Shown: piece by piece, positions 21,801 to 32,347 of the stretch
Layout of the letters: every line of letters starts with the position of its first letter
How positions within the stretch are numbered: position 1 is the stretch's first letter
NCBI GenBank assembly: GCA_019009955.1
Contig: JADPXZ010000007.1
Span: 3,012,501 to 3,076,500, forward strand
Length of the DNA: 64,000 bases
From: Riptortus pedestris
Taxonomy: Eukaryota > Arthropoda > Insecta > Hemiptera > Alydidae
Direction: 5' to 3'
Notes under the pieces: model-generated
Databases searched by the model: none
Seen by the model: only the letters and a program-made list of their open reading frames with translations
Told to the model about the DNA's origin: nothing
Translations under genes and position numbers: made by a program

Positions 21801-22300
21801 AAATGGATGAGCTCTGATGTATGCGAGGAAAAATAGGCGAGGTCATGAGGAAAGCGAAGGAGGAGTTAAAAGGAGGAGATGGGAGATAGAGTATAAAGAA
21901 GAAGATGTGGATAACGAGAGTGAAATAGTAGAAACATCGGGAGATAAGAGTGATATAAAAAAGAAGAGGTCGGTAGGAAGGCAGAATTAAAGAGAGATTG
22001 GAGACACAGAGGAGAAGTAAAAAGGATTCATGAGATGGGTAGATAAAAAGAGGACACTAGAGAAGTAAAAGCGTAAGAGGCTGAGAGTAGGCTAAGAGGT
22101 ACAAAAGACGGGAAGACAGAGGTGAGGTCGGTAGGGAGGATTATGACCGGTCATAGTGTAATATGAGAGATGTGGAGTTGGAGAGCGAGATTAACGAGTG
22201 GAAGATCGAGAGATTGTAGAGGCTATCTAGTGATGATCAGTGGATGGTTCTAGACAAACGATAGATGGGCGATAGTCAGAAGCTAGTTAAGTGCTGAGGG
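18870..22300. repeat. 28-bp minisatellite gagagtaaaagagagatgggagatagag
   Basis: Well ordered at 19200-19330, 19460-19560 and 20780-21050 with 28-bp spacing. Between and after these, units show frequent single-base gains and losses, and from 21400 the pattern is hardly recognisable. No coding sequence seen. Confidence 0.88.
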
Positions 22301-22499
22301 ATGAGAGTTTAAGGCGTCAATGCGACATGCTTGAGTGCTGACTGGCAACTTAAAATTAACGCTCATGAGAGGATAAGTGCGCGCGTGGTTAGGGGGATGT
22401 CTACCGTAAAATAGGGGGATACGTATTCAAAACCGAGAGCAACGATCGAAGGTTATGTGTGTGAAATCAAGCAGCAGACAGCAGCAGTGAAATCAGTAG

Positions 22500-22625
22500 T
22501 GTTAAAGCGCGCCTGTTCTCTACGCGGCGGCGGCGAACACCGAACCCCTGCCTCGTCCTTCCACGACACTTAGCTCAACCCAGCCCGACCTCTTCGTTCG
22601 AGCTTACCACCTCGCTGCTATGTCC
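22500..22625. promoter_or_regulatory. CpG-rich unique block
   Basis: A short GC-rich, CpG-dense, non-repetitive stretch (about a dozen CpGs, including a GCGGCGGCGGCG run) in surroundings that are GA- or AT-rich and CpG-poor. It ends ATGTCCTG|GTAAGA on the plus strand, the shape of a first exon with an early start codon. No TATA box or downstream exon was identified. It may be a promoter/5' exon or just a remnant. Confidence 0.25.
22580..22624 (-). CDS. Speculative exon joining to the Cys-box exon
   Basis: After gatcttaccag the only open frame reads HSSEVVSSNEEVGL before a weak GTTGAG donor. The one-base remainder would form Gly with the two leading bases of the 18819 exon, giving ...VGL-G-LVGLQNLGNT. 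Against it: a better donor (GTAAGC) inside gives the wrong phase, and on the plus strand the same bases contain ATGTCCTG|GTAAGA, which could be a first exon of an unrelated gene. Confidence 0.18.
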
Positions 22626-22652
22626 TGGTAAGATCACACACAACGTACAATG

Positions 22653-22654
22653 TC

Positions 22655-22695
<41 letters not shown>
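22653..22695. repeat. (TA)n microsatellite
   Basis: TA dinucleotides just outside the left piggyBac end. Confidence 0.95.
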
Positions 22696-22699
<4 letters not shown>

Positions 22700-22751
22700 C
22701 ACTAATTTATTGTACAAATATTTAACCCAGATTCTCGTGAAGTCCTTGTGC

Positions 22752-23348
22752 AAGGACGTCAAACATATTAGGAGAAACAAAGGGATTGTGATGTTTCAAA
22801 GTGTCTCTTGAAGTGTCCGCCATCTGTATTCCCATCTGTAGGATCTATGCTTCATTGTACTTATTCCTGTTTGGATAGCTTTAGTGTTTTAGTTTGTGAA
22901 TCCTACATAACATTCGTCTTCATTTCAACCATGGATGAACTTACTGACCATTGTTGTTGAGGGAGGAAGTAGCATTCATTCATCGTTAGTGTCATTGGTT
23001 TTAATGTCTCATGATATGTTTGTTTTTGAATGTATCTGACTAAACACTTTCTAAGCATTTACTTTTGTTTCTAATCACTCTAACCCTGGGTTCAACAAGA
23101 CCGCAAAACGATCTGGTCCTTGCACAAGGACTTCAGGAGACATGTCGGTTCCAAAATTATTGTGTACTAAAATTTTTAACAAAATTTGGTACACGTTTAA
23201 ATTCTTTAAAATCATCGACGCTATTCAGACAAACCTTTTCTTGAGCGATTTTTAGAATATATCTAAGTGTATTTTTCTAAATGTAGCTTTAGTAAAATCA
23301 CCAATTTTAGAGGGTGAGTGAGGAGTTTTTGGTAATACCTTTTAATCC
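22752..23348 (+). other. Left non-coding arm of the piggyBac element
   Basis: About 600 unique bases after the terminal repeat with no long frame. It holds a second gtccttgcacaaggac motif and CCCTGGGTT at about 23085, which may be an old internal end. Confidence 0.5.
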
Positions 23349-23349
23349 A

Positions 23350-24507
23350 TACTAGCTGAGATACCCGGCTTCGCCGGGGGAATTACATTTGAGGGCTGAA
23401 TAGGTGATGGTATTTTTTGGCAGGCTTTACACTTGCACAATATTTTTTGAACTATTTACCCGTCCCCAGTGTTTAGGAATTGATACCCATTCTTTGCCGG
23501 TGATTTGCTAAAATATAGAATTATTTTGTTCGATTCTTATCTTCCACAGTTATTCCGAATATTTTAATATTTCCCGTCTCTTATACATGTAAATATGGTG
23601 AATTTTTTATTTCAGGCCTCCCTTATAACCCCCCTCCCGTTCGAACCTAAAAATTTTAATATAACTTATTATCATGGAAGATTTAATGCCTTTAATTGAC
23701 ATACCGAGTTTTTGTTAAGATTCGGTTCAGCCGTTAGTTGGCCCGCTGAAGTTTTAACGTATAACTCAGATTTATACTTAGGTTAATATGGCACAAAGTG
23801 TGTATATAACAAAAGTTACTCCAAAATAACAAAATAAACAACTTTTGTTATGCTTATATTTGCGGAAAAAACCAAATAGGAAACGAAATATCGCTTATTT
23901 TTTAATTTCAGGCATCCCTTATAACCCCCACTGCCTGCCCGTCCATAGAATTGTTGGTAATGGGGCTTCATTATAATGAAGGCCCCTCACTGTTTTAATA
24001 CACATTACCGATTTTTATTTAGTTCGGTTGAGTCTTTTTTGGCAATAATATTGTTGATTTCCCGCTATAATTTTTATGCGATATAACACATTTAAACTTA
24101 TCGTGTAATACGACAAAATGTTACTCTAAATAACAAAATAACACAACTTTTGTTATGTGTATATTGTGCCCGGTAAAGAACCAATATGAAAACGAAAAAT
24201 ATCGCTATATTTTTAATTTTCAGGCTTCCCTTATAACCCCCCACTCCTGTTCGTGGGCTCAAAGAAAATTACTTATAGCTGCTAAAGTCTAAGGTTGGGT
24301 TAGTAGTATATAATCATACCAAGTTTCATAAAATTCGTTTCAGCCGTTTATGCGTGAAAAGGTAACAAACAAACAAACAAACAAACATACACGAAAGAAA
24401 CAAAATGCAGATATGGTGTCTATGACATGTGAAACGAAAAGTTATCGTGAAATTTCGCGAAAAAAATCAATGTACAGACAGAGGTTACAATTTTATATAT
24501 ATATATA
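23350..24507 (+). repeat. Family A copy inside piggyBac
   Basis: From actagctgagatacccggcttcgccgggg to tgtacagacagaggttacaa, with internal 300-bp units at about 23610, 23910 and 24220. Confidence 0.88.
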
Positions 24508-24561
24508 GATTTACTGAAAACCTGAGTGAATTACGTATATAATCAGCAATTTATAATCCTT

Positions 24562-24750
24562 TTTCAAATGATTTTTATTATTATCATCACCACCTCACTA
24601 ATTATTATTATAGAGCTAGTCATATTTTTTCAACGATCTAATCAATATGCAGCAAAAAGAAACAAATTCGGAAATTGCACTGAAAATGCCATTATGCTGC
24701 TCAGTGGATACATAAACATGCCAAGAAGGGCTGTTGAAAAAATTAAATAG
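24562..24750 (+). pseudogene. piggyBac transposase fragment, middle part
   Basis: Open to a TAG at 24748. It contains TTSLIIIIEL, NQYAAKRNKFGNC and NMPRRAVEKIK. The order resembles the piggyBac block in which an FTS..L...L segment is followed by A-T/K-R-x-N-R...P and a ...MPRG.. stretch, with frame noise. Similarity is weak on its own but supported by orientation, the matching terminal repeats and the stronger C-terminal fragment 1.3 kb downstream. Confidence 0.4.
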
Positions 24751-24819
24751 ATTTTCACGTGAGAAAAAAAAGAAAATAAAAGTTGATCAGACTCAAGTTT
24801 TTTATTCTTATAATAATTT

Positions 24820-24980
24820 TATGGGGGGGGGGGATTGTTCGAAATCAGAATATTTCACTATATCGTTGTGGCATCAGAACTAAAAAAATGGTATTTTCCA
24901 CTCATAGACCGTTGTTTTGATGCTTGCGAACGAAATGCATCGCAGTTATACCTTGCGAATGGTGGTAGAATGAATCATTT
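24820..24980 (+). pseudogene. Duplicate of the piggyBac KKWYFPL fragment, truncated
   Basis: Nearly the same sequence as 25917-26075, including the G run, KKWYFPLIDRCFDACERNAS and the start of the LDFRR region. After MNHL it runs directly into a family A repeat. Two copies of one transposase segment, one on each side of a repeat and minisatellite block, point to duplication around an insertion. Confidence 0.6.
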
Positions 24981-24984
24981 GAGA

Positions 24985-25505
24985 ACTAAATAAAACTCGG
25001 TATATGTATTAGCACTAACGCCTTCATTATAATAAGCCATACTAACATTTCTAGGGACGGGCAGGAGTGGGGGTTGTAAGGGAGGCCTGAAATTAAAAAT
25101 AGTGATATTTCGTTTCCTATTGGGGTTTCGGCAAATATGCACATAACAAATGTTGTTTATTTTGTTATTTAGAGAAATTTGCTCAAAAATTCTTTTCAAT
25201 ATGAACTACCAGGTACCTCACCTGGAAAAATTAATTCAAATGTATGATAATATTTTGTCCGTAATAATTTAAATCTATGCATAATGCACAGGAGACGGGA
25301 AATATGACAATATGGAGGACAGTGAAATCTTACGTAAAAAATTAATTTTATTATTAACAAATCCACAGCAACGACGGGTATTAACCCTAAACACTGGGAC
25401 GGGTAAATGTCAAAATATTGTGCAAAGTAAAGCCTGCTAAAAAAATAAAATACCATCATCATTCAGCCTCAAATGAATTCCCGAGCGAAGCCGGCTATCT
25501 CAGCT

Positions 25506-25509
<4 letters not shown>
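24985..25509 (-). repeat. Family A copy, internally deleted
   Basis: Starts in mid-element (ctaaataaaactcggtatatg) and ends gcgaagccggctatctcagctt. It contains the alternative middle block tgaactaccaggtacctcacctgg also seen at 29.4 and 62.5 kb. Confidence 0.8.

Positions 25510-25575
<66 letters not shown>
25510..25575. repeat. (TA)n microsatellite
   Basis: Pure TA dinucleotides. Confidence 0.95.
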
Positions 25576-25578
<3 letters not shown>

Positions 25579-25880
25579 CAATATGATTAAAATAATATTA
25601 TAATATTAAGAATCACCTTTTCTCATTATAATTTTATTGAAATAATGTTATAATCCTATGACTTGTCTTTCCCCATTACAATATGATTGAAATAGTATTG
25701 TAATATAATATATGTATATTACAATATGATTGAAATAATATTGTAATATAATACATGCATATTACGATATGATTGAAATAATATTGTAATATAATACATG
25801 CATATTACAATATGATTGAAATAATATTGTAATATAATACATGCATATTACAATATGATTGAAATAATATTATAATCAAA
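25576..25880. repeat. 43-bp minisatellite, array 1
   Basis: Units of attacaatatgattgaaata plus atattgtaatataatacatgc. Each unit can fold by pairing attacaatat with atattgtaat. Confidence 0.88.
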
Positions 25881-25899
25881 ATTATGATCAGCCTCAAGT

Positions 25900-26328
25900 T
25901 TTTTATTCTTATAATAATTTTATGGGGGGGGGGATTGATCGAAATCAGAATATTTCACTATATCGTTGTGGCATCAGAACTAAAAAAATGGTATTTTCCA
26001 CTCATAGACCGTTGTTTTGATGCTTGCGAACGAAATGCATCGCAGTTATACCTTGTGGTAGAATGAATCATTTGGATTTCCGAAGACATTGCAATAAAAC
26101 GCAAAGTGTACCCAAATGCGTGGCAGGCCATCAAAGAAAACACCTTTCGACAGCTGTCAACCATTTGGTGAATACTTTGCCCACTGCTGAGAAGCTCATT
26201 CATTCAAAACATGGCATCGAAAACAAATTATGGAAAACCCAACTAAAATGTCGACTGTTCAAAAATGACTACACTAAATGTGAAAAATGCGATGTTGGTC
26301 TACATGTAGTGTTTTATAAAATATCACA

Positions 26329-26335
<7 letters not shown>
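25900..26335 (+). pseudogene. piggyBac transposase C-terminus with zinc ribbon
   Basis: In order on the plus strand: VVASELKKWYFPLIDRCFDA (the piggyBac KKW..PL motif after the catalytic core), then a frameshift near 26030-26060, then MNHLDFRRHCNKTQSVPKC (the LDFRR motif), and finally LKCRLFKNDYTKCEKCDVGLH, the C-terminal zinc-binding segment. The fragment runs into a (TA)n tract where the family normally ends in an ...IYH motif. It is the best-preserved coding part of the element. Confidence 0.65.
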
Positions 26336-26384
<49 letters not shown>

Positions 26385-27760
26385 GTAACCTCTGTCTGTA
26401 CATTGATTTTTTTCGCGAAATTTCACGATAACTTTTCGTTTCACATGTCATAGACACCATAACTGCATTTTGTTTCTTTGGTGTCTGATTGTTTGTTTGT
26501 TTGTTACCTTTTCACGCATAAACGGCTGAACCGAATTTTATGAAACTTGGTATGTATATTACTACTAGCCCAACTTAGACTTTAGGCTATATTAATTTTC
26601 TCTGAGACGAACAGGAGTGGGGGTTATAAGGGAAGCCTGAAATTAAAAATAGCGATATTTCGTTTTCTATTGGTTTTTCGGCAAATACGCACATAACAAA
26701 AGTTGTTTATTTTGTTATTTAGAGTAACTTTTGTTATATACACTTTTGTCGTAAACCGAAGTTTAAATGCATTATACGCTAAAAATTATAGCGGGAGTCA
26801 ACCATTTTATTTGCCACGAAAGACTCAATGGAACTAAATAAAACTCGGTATGTGTATTAACAGTGAGGCCGTCATTATAAGAAGCCATACCAACATTTCT
26901 ATGGACGGGCAGGAGTGGGGGTTATAAGGGAAGCCTGAAATTAAAAATAGCAATATTTCGTTTCCTATTGGTTTTTCGGTAAATACGCACATAACAAAAG
27001 TTGTTTATTTTGTTATTTAGAGTAACTTTTGTTATATACACTTTTGTCGTATACCGAAGTTTAAATGCGTTATACGTTAAAAATTATAGCGGGAGTCAAC
27101 CATTTTATTTGCCACGAAAGACTCAATGGAACTAAATAAAACTCGGTATGTGTATTAGCAGTGAGGCCGTCATTATAATAAGCCATACCAACATTTCTAG
27201 GGACGGGCAGGAGTGGGGGTTATAAGGGAAGCCTGAAATTAAAAATAGCGATATTTCGTTTCCTATTGGCTTTTCCGCAAATATAAACATAACAAAAGTT
27301 GTTTACTTTGTTATTTGGAGTAACTTTTGTTATATACACTTTTGTCGTATACCTAAGTATAAATGAGTTATACGTTAAAACTTTAGCGGGGACTAACGGC
27401 TGAACCGAACTTAACAAAACTCGGTATGCCAATTAGCATTTATTCTTCCATGATTATAAGTTATATTAAAATTTTTAGGTTCGAACGGGAGGGGGGTAAA
27501 AAGGGAGGCCTGAAATAAAAATTCACCATATTTACATGTATAAGAGACGGGAAATATAAAAATATCGAAGTCTGTGAAGCCTTATCGAACAAATAATTCT
27601 ATTATTAGCAAATCCACGGCAAAGACGGGTATCAATCCTAAACACTGGGACGGGTAAATGTCAAAATATTGTGCAAAGTAAAGCCTGCTAAAAAATACCA
27701 TCACCATTCAGCCTCAAATGAATTCCCGGGCGAAGCCGGCTATCTCAGCTAGTATATATA
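26329..27760 (-). repeat. TA tract plus full family A copy
   Basis: A TA run (26329-26378), then family A from tgtaacctctgtctgtacattg to cgggcgaagccggctatctcagctagta. Three internal units begin with acgggcaggagtgggggttataag-type sequence near 26610, 26905 and 27205, about 300 bp apart. Confidence 0.9.
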
Positions 27761-28079
27761 TAAAACTATTGTATTATTAAGATATTTTAAGTAAAATTTT
27801 GTCTTATTGCTAAAAGATTGTTTGTTTTTAGAATCATCCAACCTAATTTTCCGAACCATAAGATGTTTTGAGTTTAAAGGACAATTGATGTCTTATTCTC
27901 CTGACGTTCTTGTGCAAGGACTCGACTTTTTAGCCAACCGGAAATGTCAAATTTTCCGGGACCTTTTCTGGGGAGCTCCGACAAACTCAAATATCATAAA
28001 GAAATTAAAAAAAAAATACAAAAAATAATTCAGGAGAATCTGGGTTAATGTTATTATAGTTTAAAAAATATATATATAT

Positions 28080-28369
28080 ATTATGTATGAAGCAGACGTT
28101 ATGTACTAATTATTGTACGCGACGTGTGGCCAATAAACTCCCTTCCGATAGGCTTACTTCACCAAGGAAATATATAAATAGATAGAAATATATAATCACT
28201 ATTGTAATATGATAGATATAATATACATATATTATACTGTAATGTGATTGAGATAAAATTAAATAGAGATGGACAAATAGATAGAGGGAGAGAGAGAAAG
28301 AGGAGGAGGGCGGGGAGAGAAAGTAAATGGGTGGGTAATTGTAATATTTTAATCCTAAGATTCGTCATT
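28080..28369. other. AT-rich spacer
   Basis: Right of the piggyBac end; contains a short GA-rich patch near 28265-28325. No gene seen. Confidence 0.4.
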
Positions 28370-28885
28370 CTACATTACAATATGATTGAAATAATATTGT
28401 AATATAATATATGTGTATTACAATATGATTGAAACAATATTGTAATATGATATATGTGTATTACAATATGATTGAAACAATATTGTAATATGATATATGT
28501 GTATTACAATATGATTGAAACAATATTGTAATATGATATATGTGTATTACAATATGATTGAAACAATATTGTAAGTTATGAAATATGTGTATTACAATAA
28601 GGGTTGAAATAATATTTGTAATATGATATATTTTATAACAATATGATTGAAATAATATGTAAATATATATATTTTTATAACATATATTGAATAATATTGT
28701 ATAATGATATATGTGTATTTACAATATGATTTGAAACAATTTGTAATATGATATATGGTGTTATTACAATATGATTTGAAACAATATTGTAAATATGATA
28801 TATGTGTATTACAATAATGTTGAAACAATATTGTAATATGATATATGTTATTACAATATGAATATGAAACAAAATTGAATATAAA
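28370..28885. repeat. 43-bp minisatellite, array 2
   Basis: Exact 43-bp spacing in the first part (attacaatatg at 28460 and 28503), then growing irregularity with small indels from about 28570. Confidence 0.9.
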
Positions 28886-28974
28886 GCTGTGCATTTCATT
28901 CTCCGATATAAAAATGAATTGAAACAGATATATATATAATAAATATATATATATATTTATATATATATATATAT

Positions 28975-29749
28975 ATATAAAAATTGTAACCATCTTGTCT
29001 GTTACATTGATTTTTTTTCACGATAACTTTCGTCGTTCACACATGTTGTCATAGACATCATAACTGCATTTTGTTTCTTTCGTGTGTGTTTGTTTTTGTT
29101 TGTTTGGTTTACCTTTTCACACATAAACGGCTGAACCGAATTTTATGAAACTTGGTATGTATATTACTACTAACCTATAGCGGAAGTGAACAATTTTATT
29201 TGGCACAAATGAATCAACCGAACTAAATAAAACTCGGTATGTGTATTTGCATTAACGCCATCCTTATACAATAATAAGCCATACCAACATTTCTAGGGAC
29301 GGGCAGGAGTGGGGGTTATAAGGGAAGCCTGAATTTAAAAGTAGTGATATTTCGTTTCCTATTCGGGTTTCGGCAAATATGCGCATAACAAATGTTGTTT
29401 ATTTTGTTATTTAGAGAAATTTGCTCAAAAATTCTTTTCAATATGAACTACCAGGTACCTCACCTGGAAAAATTAATTCAAATGTATTATAATATTTTGT
29501 CCGTAATAATTTAAATCTATGCATAATGCACAGGAGACGGGAAATATGACAATATGGAGGACAGTGAAATCTTACGTAAAAAATTAATTTTATTATTAAA
29601 CAAATCCACAGCAACGACGGGTATTAACCCTAAACACTGGGACGGGTAAATGTCAAAATATTGTGCAAAGTAAAGCCTTGCCAAAAAAATAAAATACCAT
29701 CATCATTCAGCCTCAAATGAATTCCCGAGCGAAGCCGGCTATCTCTGCT

Positions 29750-29753
<4 letters not shown>
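28975..29753 (-). repeat. Family A copy, internally deleted
   Basis: From ttgtaacc...gtacattgat to gcgaagccggctatctctgcttg, 0.78 kb. A jump near 29175 removes one internal unit. Contains the tgaactaccaggtacctcacctgg block. Confidence 0.85.
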
Positions 29754-29805
<52 letters not shown>

Positions 29806-30485
29806 TATGTATTACAATATGATTGAAATAATATTATAATACTAAGAATCACCTTTTCTCATTATAAATTGATTGAAAGAATATTATAATCCAAACATTC
29901 TCCTTACTCCATTATATGATTGAAAAAATATTGTAATGTACATATATGTGTATTACAATATGATTGAAATAATATTGTAATATAATATATGTGTATTACA
30001 ATATGATTGAAATAATATTATAATATAATATACGTGTATTACAATATGATTGAAATAATATTGTAATATAATATATGTATATTACAATATGATTGAAATA
30101 ATATTGTAATATAATATATGTATATTACAATATGATTGAAGTAATATTATAATCCAAAGATTCGCCTTAGCCCATTATATGTTTGAAATAATATTGTAAT
30201 ATAATATATGTATATTACAATATGATTGAAATAATATTGTAATATAATACATGCATATTACAATATGATTGAAATAATATTATAATCCGAAGAGTTCCCT
30301 TTCTCCATTGTAATATGGTTGAAACACTCTAGTAATATAAAATATGTATATTACAATATGATTGAAATCATATTGTAATGTACATATATTATATTACAAT
30401 ATTATTTCAATCATATTGCATTATTCATGTATTATATTACAATATTATTTCAATCATATTGTAATGGAGAAAGGAGAATATTAGG
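29754..30485. repeat. TA tract and 43-bp minisatellite, array 3, with inversion
   Basis: TA tract to 29803, then 43-bp units in the same orientation as arrays 1 and 2 up to about 30385. The last two units (30395-30470) are in the opposite orientation (tacaatattatttcaatcatatt). Confidence 0.88.
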
Positions 30486-30507
30486 ATTAAAATAATTTCA
30501 TCAATTT

Positions 30508-30689
30508 AGGCCGACTCCCCCCCCCCCCTCCTCCCCCCCCCCCCTTTCCCCTCCCCTCCCCCCCCCCCCCCCCCTCCTCTCCCCCCCCCCCCACCCGCCC
30601 CTTCCCCCCTCTCTCTCTCTCCTCTCCCATATCCTTCCCCCTCTCTCTCTCTCTCTATCTCTCTCTCTTCCCCACTTGCACTCTTTCTA

Positions 30690-30721
<32 letters not shown>

Positions 30722-31061
30722 CCCTCTCCCTCCCCTCTTTTCCCTCCCTCCCTCCCCCTCTCTCTCCCCCCTCCCCCTCTTTTTCTCTCTCTCTCTTCCC
30801 TCTCTCTCCCCTCCCCTCTCTCTCTCCTCTCCCCTCTCTCTCCCTCCCCCTCTCCTCCCCTCCCCCTCCCCCCTCTCTCCTCCCCCCTCCCCTCTCCCCC
30901 CCTCTTTTCTCTCTCCCCCTCCCCCTCCCCCCCCCCCTCTCTCCCCCCCCCCCCTCTCTCCCCCTCCCCCCCCCCTCTCCCCCCCCCCTCTCTCCCCCCC
31001 CCTCCCCCCTCCCCCCCCCCCCCCCTCTCTCTCTCCTCTTCTCCCTTCTCTCCTCTCTCTT

Positions 31062-31113
<52 letters not shown>

Positions 31114-31150
31114 CCCCCCTCTCTCTCTCCCTCTCTCTCTATCTCTCCTC
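30508..31150. repeat. Poly-C and CT-rich tract
   Basis: C runs with occasional T at 30508-30610, then (CT)n/CCCT mixtures to the splice donor at 31154. One of only two places where the gene's sense strand is purine-rich. Confidence 0.93.
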
Positions 31151-31154
31151 TTAC

Positions 31155-31274
31155 CTTATAGTGTGCCAGGACATGGTTAGGCGGTACTTCGGAGCAGAAC
31201 ACCTTGAGGCAGTCATTGTTGAGGCACATCCAGACGTAGTGGCCCGTCCGCTCGCAGATGTAACACTCCAAGTG
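31155..31274 (-). CDS. USP20/33: ZnF-UBP half-domain exon, probably USP20/33 N-terminal finger
   Basis: Forty codons, phase 0 on both sides, with acceptor gcattttcag and donor AAG|GTAAGA. It contains CYICERTGHYVWMCLNNDC then LKVFCSEVPPNHVLAHYK. The spacing C-x2-C, W-x-C-L, C-x2-V-x-C-x-E, H...H aligns without gaps to the first half of the ubiquitin-binding zinc finger of USP20/33 (C..C...GPNLW.CL...C..VGCGE....HS..H). The second half, expected to contain a WCYxC motif, was not found between here and 18819. A sense-strand GA tract begins six bases after the donor. Confidence 0.75.
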
Positions 31275-31329
31275 CTGAAAATGCACACACGCAATTAGTT
31301 ACGACACTAACCTCTCATAAAAGACAACA

Positions 31330-31722
31330 ATACTTGCCGCTGTGATTACTCGACTCGACAAACAGCTAAACACTTAATATACGATCGCACCATAAAAGAC
31401 AACAATACTTGCCAATGCTTTTAAAATATTCGCAGAACATGCTTTCGATACAATTAATCGGTCGAATACTTATTACAGCCGATACAACTACTATACTTAA
31501 AATATTTATGCATATTCATTATTTCTTTTCTCTTTTTCTTTTTACACTTCTAATAATCTTCTCTTTATATGTTTTTATTTTATTTAACATTGTTATTGTT
31601 AATTCTTTATATATATGTCATAGTTTTGAAATAATCTATGTATAAATTAATTGTAGTCCACTCCAAATGCATGTGATATGCTAACTTGCATCGGACATGC
31701 AGAAACAAATAAACGACCTTCT

Positions 31723-31725
<3 letters not shown>
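31330..31725 (-). repeat. Family E partial copy
   Basis: Matches the right arm of the 14.1-15.5 kb palindrome (gattactcgactcgacaaacag, ataattaatcggtcgaatacttatt, gacatgcagaaacaaataaacg) with the opposite arm missing. Followed by a (TA)n(CA)n tract at 31723-31766. Confidence 0.78.
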
Positions 31726-31765
<40 letters not shown>

Positions 31766-31766
31766 T

Positions 31767-32164
31767 TCTCAATGTTACCCACTTCTCTCTCACTCTCCCT
31801 CTCCATGTTATTTAATCTGTCCCTTTCCCTCTCCCTCTACACTTTTTTATCTACCCATCTCCCTCTCCAAATCTACGTTACTTAATCTATCCCTCTCCCT
31901 CTCCCTGTACGTTATTGAATCTATCCCTCTCCCTGTAGGTAATTTAATCTATTCCTCTCCCTCTCCCTGTAGGTAATTTAATCTATTCCTCTCCCTCTCC
32001 CTGTAGGTAATTTAATCTATTCCTCTCCCTCTCCCTGTACGTTATTTAATCTATCCCTCTCCCTGTAGGTAATTTAATCTATCCCTCTCCCTCTCCCTGT
32101 ACATTATTTAATCTATCCCTCTCTCTCTCCCTGTAGTATTAACATCCTCTCCCCTCTCTCTGTA
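31767..32164. repeat. 34-bp minisatellite with ccctgtaggtaatttaatct
   Basis: Units of 34 bp (aggtaattta at 31937 and 31971) built from (CCCTCT)n plus ctgtaggtaatttaatctat. Several units lose the ctgtaggt part. Confidence 0.9.
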
Positions 32165-32315
32165 TTCCCCCACCCCCCCCCCCCCCCACCCCCCCCCCCC
32201 CCCACCCCCCCCCCCCCCCACCCCCCCCCCCCCCCACCCCCCCCCCCCCCCACCCCCCCCCCCCCCCACCCCCCCCCCCCCCCACCCCCCCCCCCCCCCA
32301 CCCCCCCCCCCCCCC

Positions 32316-32347
<32 letters not shown>

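Larger units (their letters stand above)
22736..28044 (+). mobile_element. Decayed piggyBac-like transposon, 5.3 kb with nested insertions
   Basis: Both ends show the piggyBac hallmark: TTAA immediately outside CCCAGATTCTC-G/C-TGAA on the left (22732-22751) and its reverse complement ending GGG-TTAA on the right (28029-28048). A palindromic motif GTCCTTGTGCAAGGAC lies inside the left end (about 22752). Imperfect copies occur at about 23120 and inside the right end (about 27912). Between the ends are C-terminal fragments of a piggyBac transposase in the same orientation, three family A repeats, TA tracts and a 43-bp minisatellite. The N-terminal part of the transposase is absent, so the element is dead. 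Confidence 0.75.
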
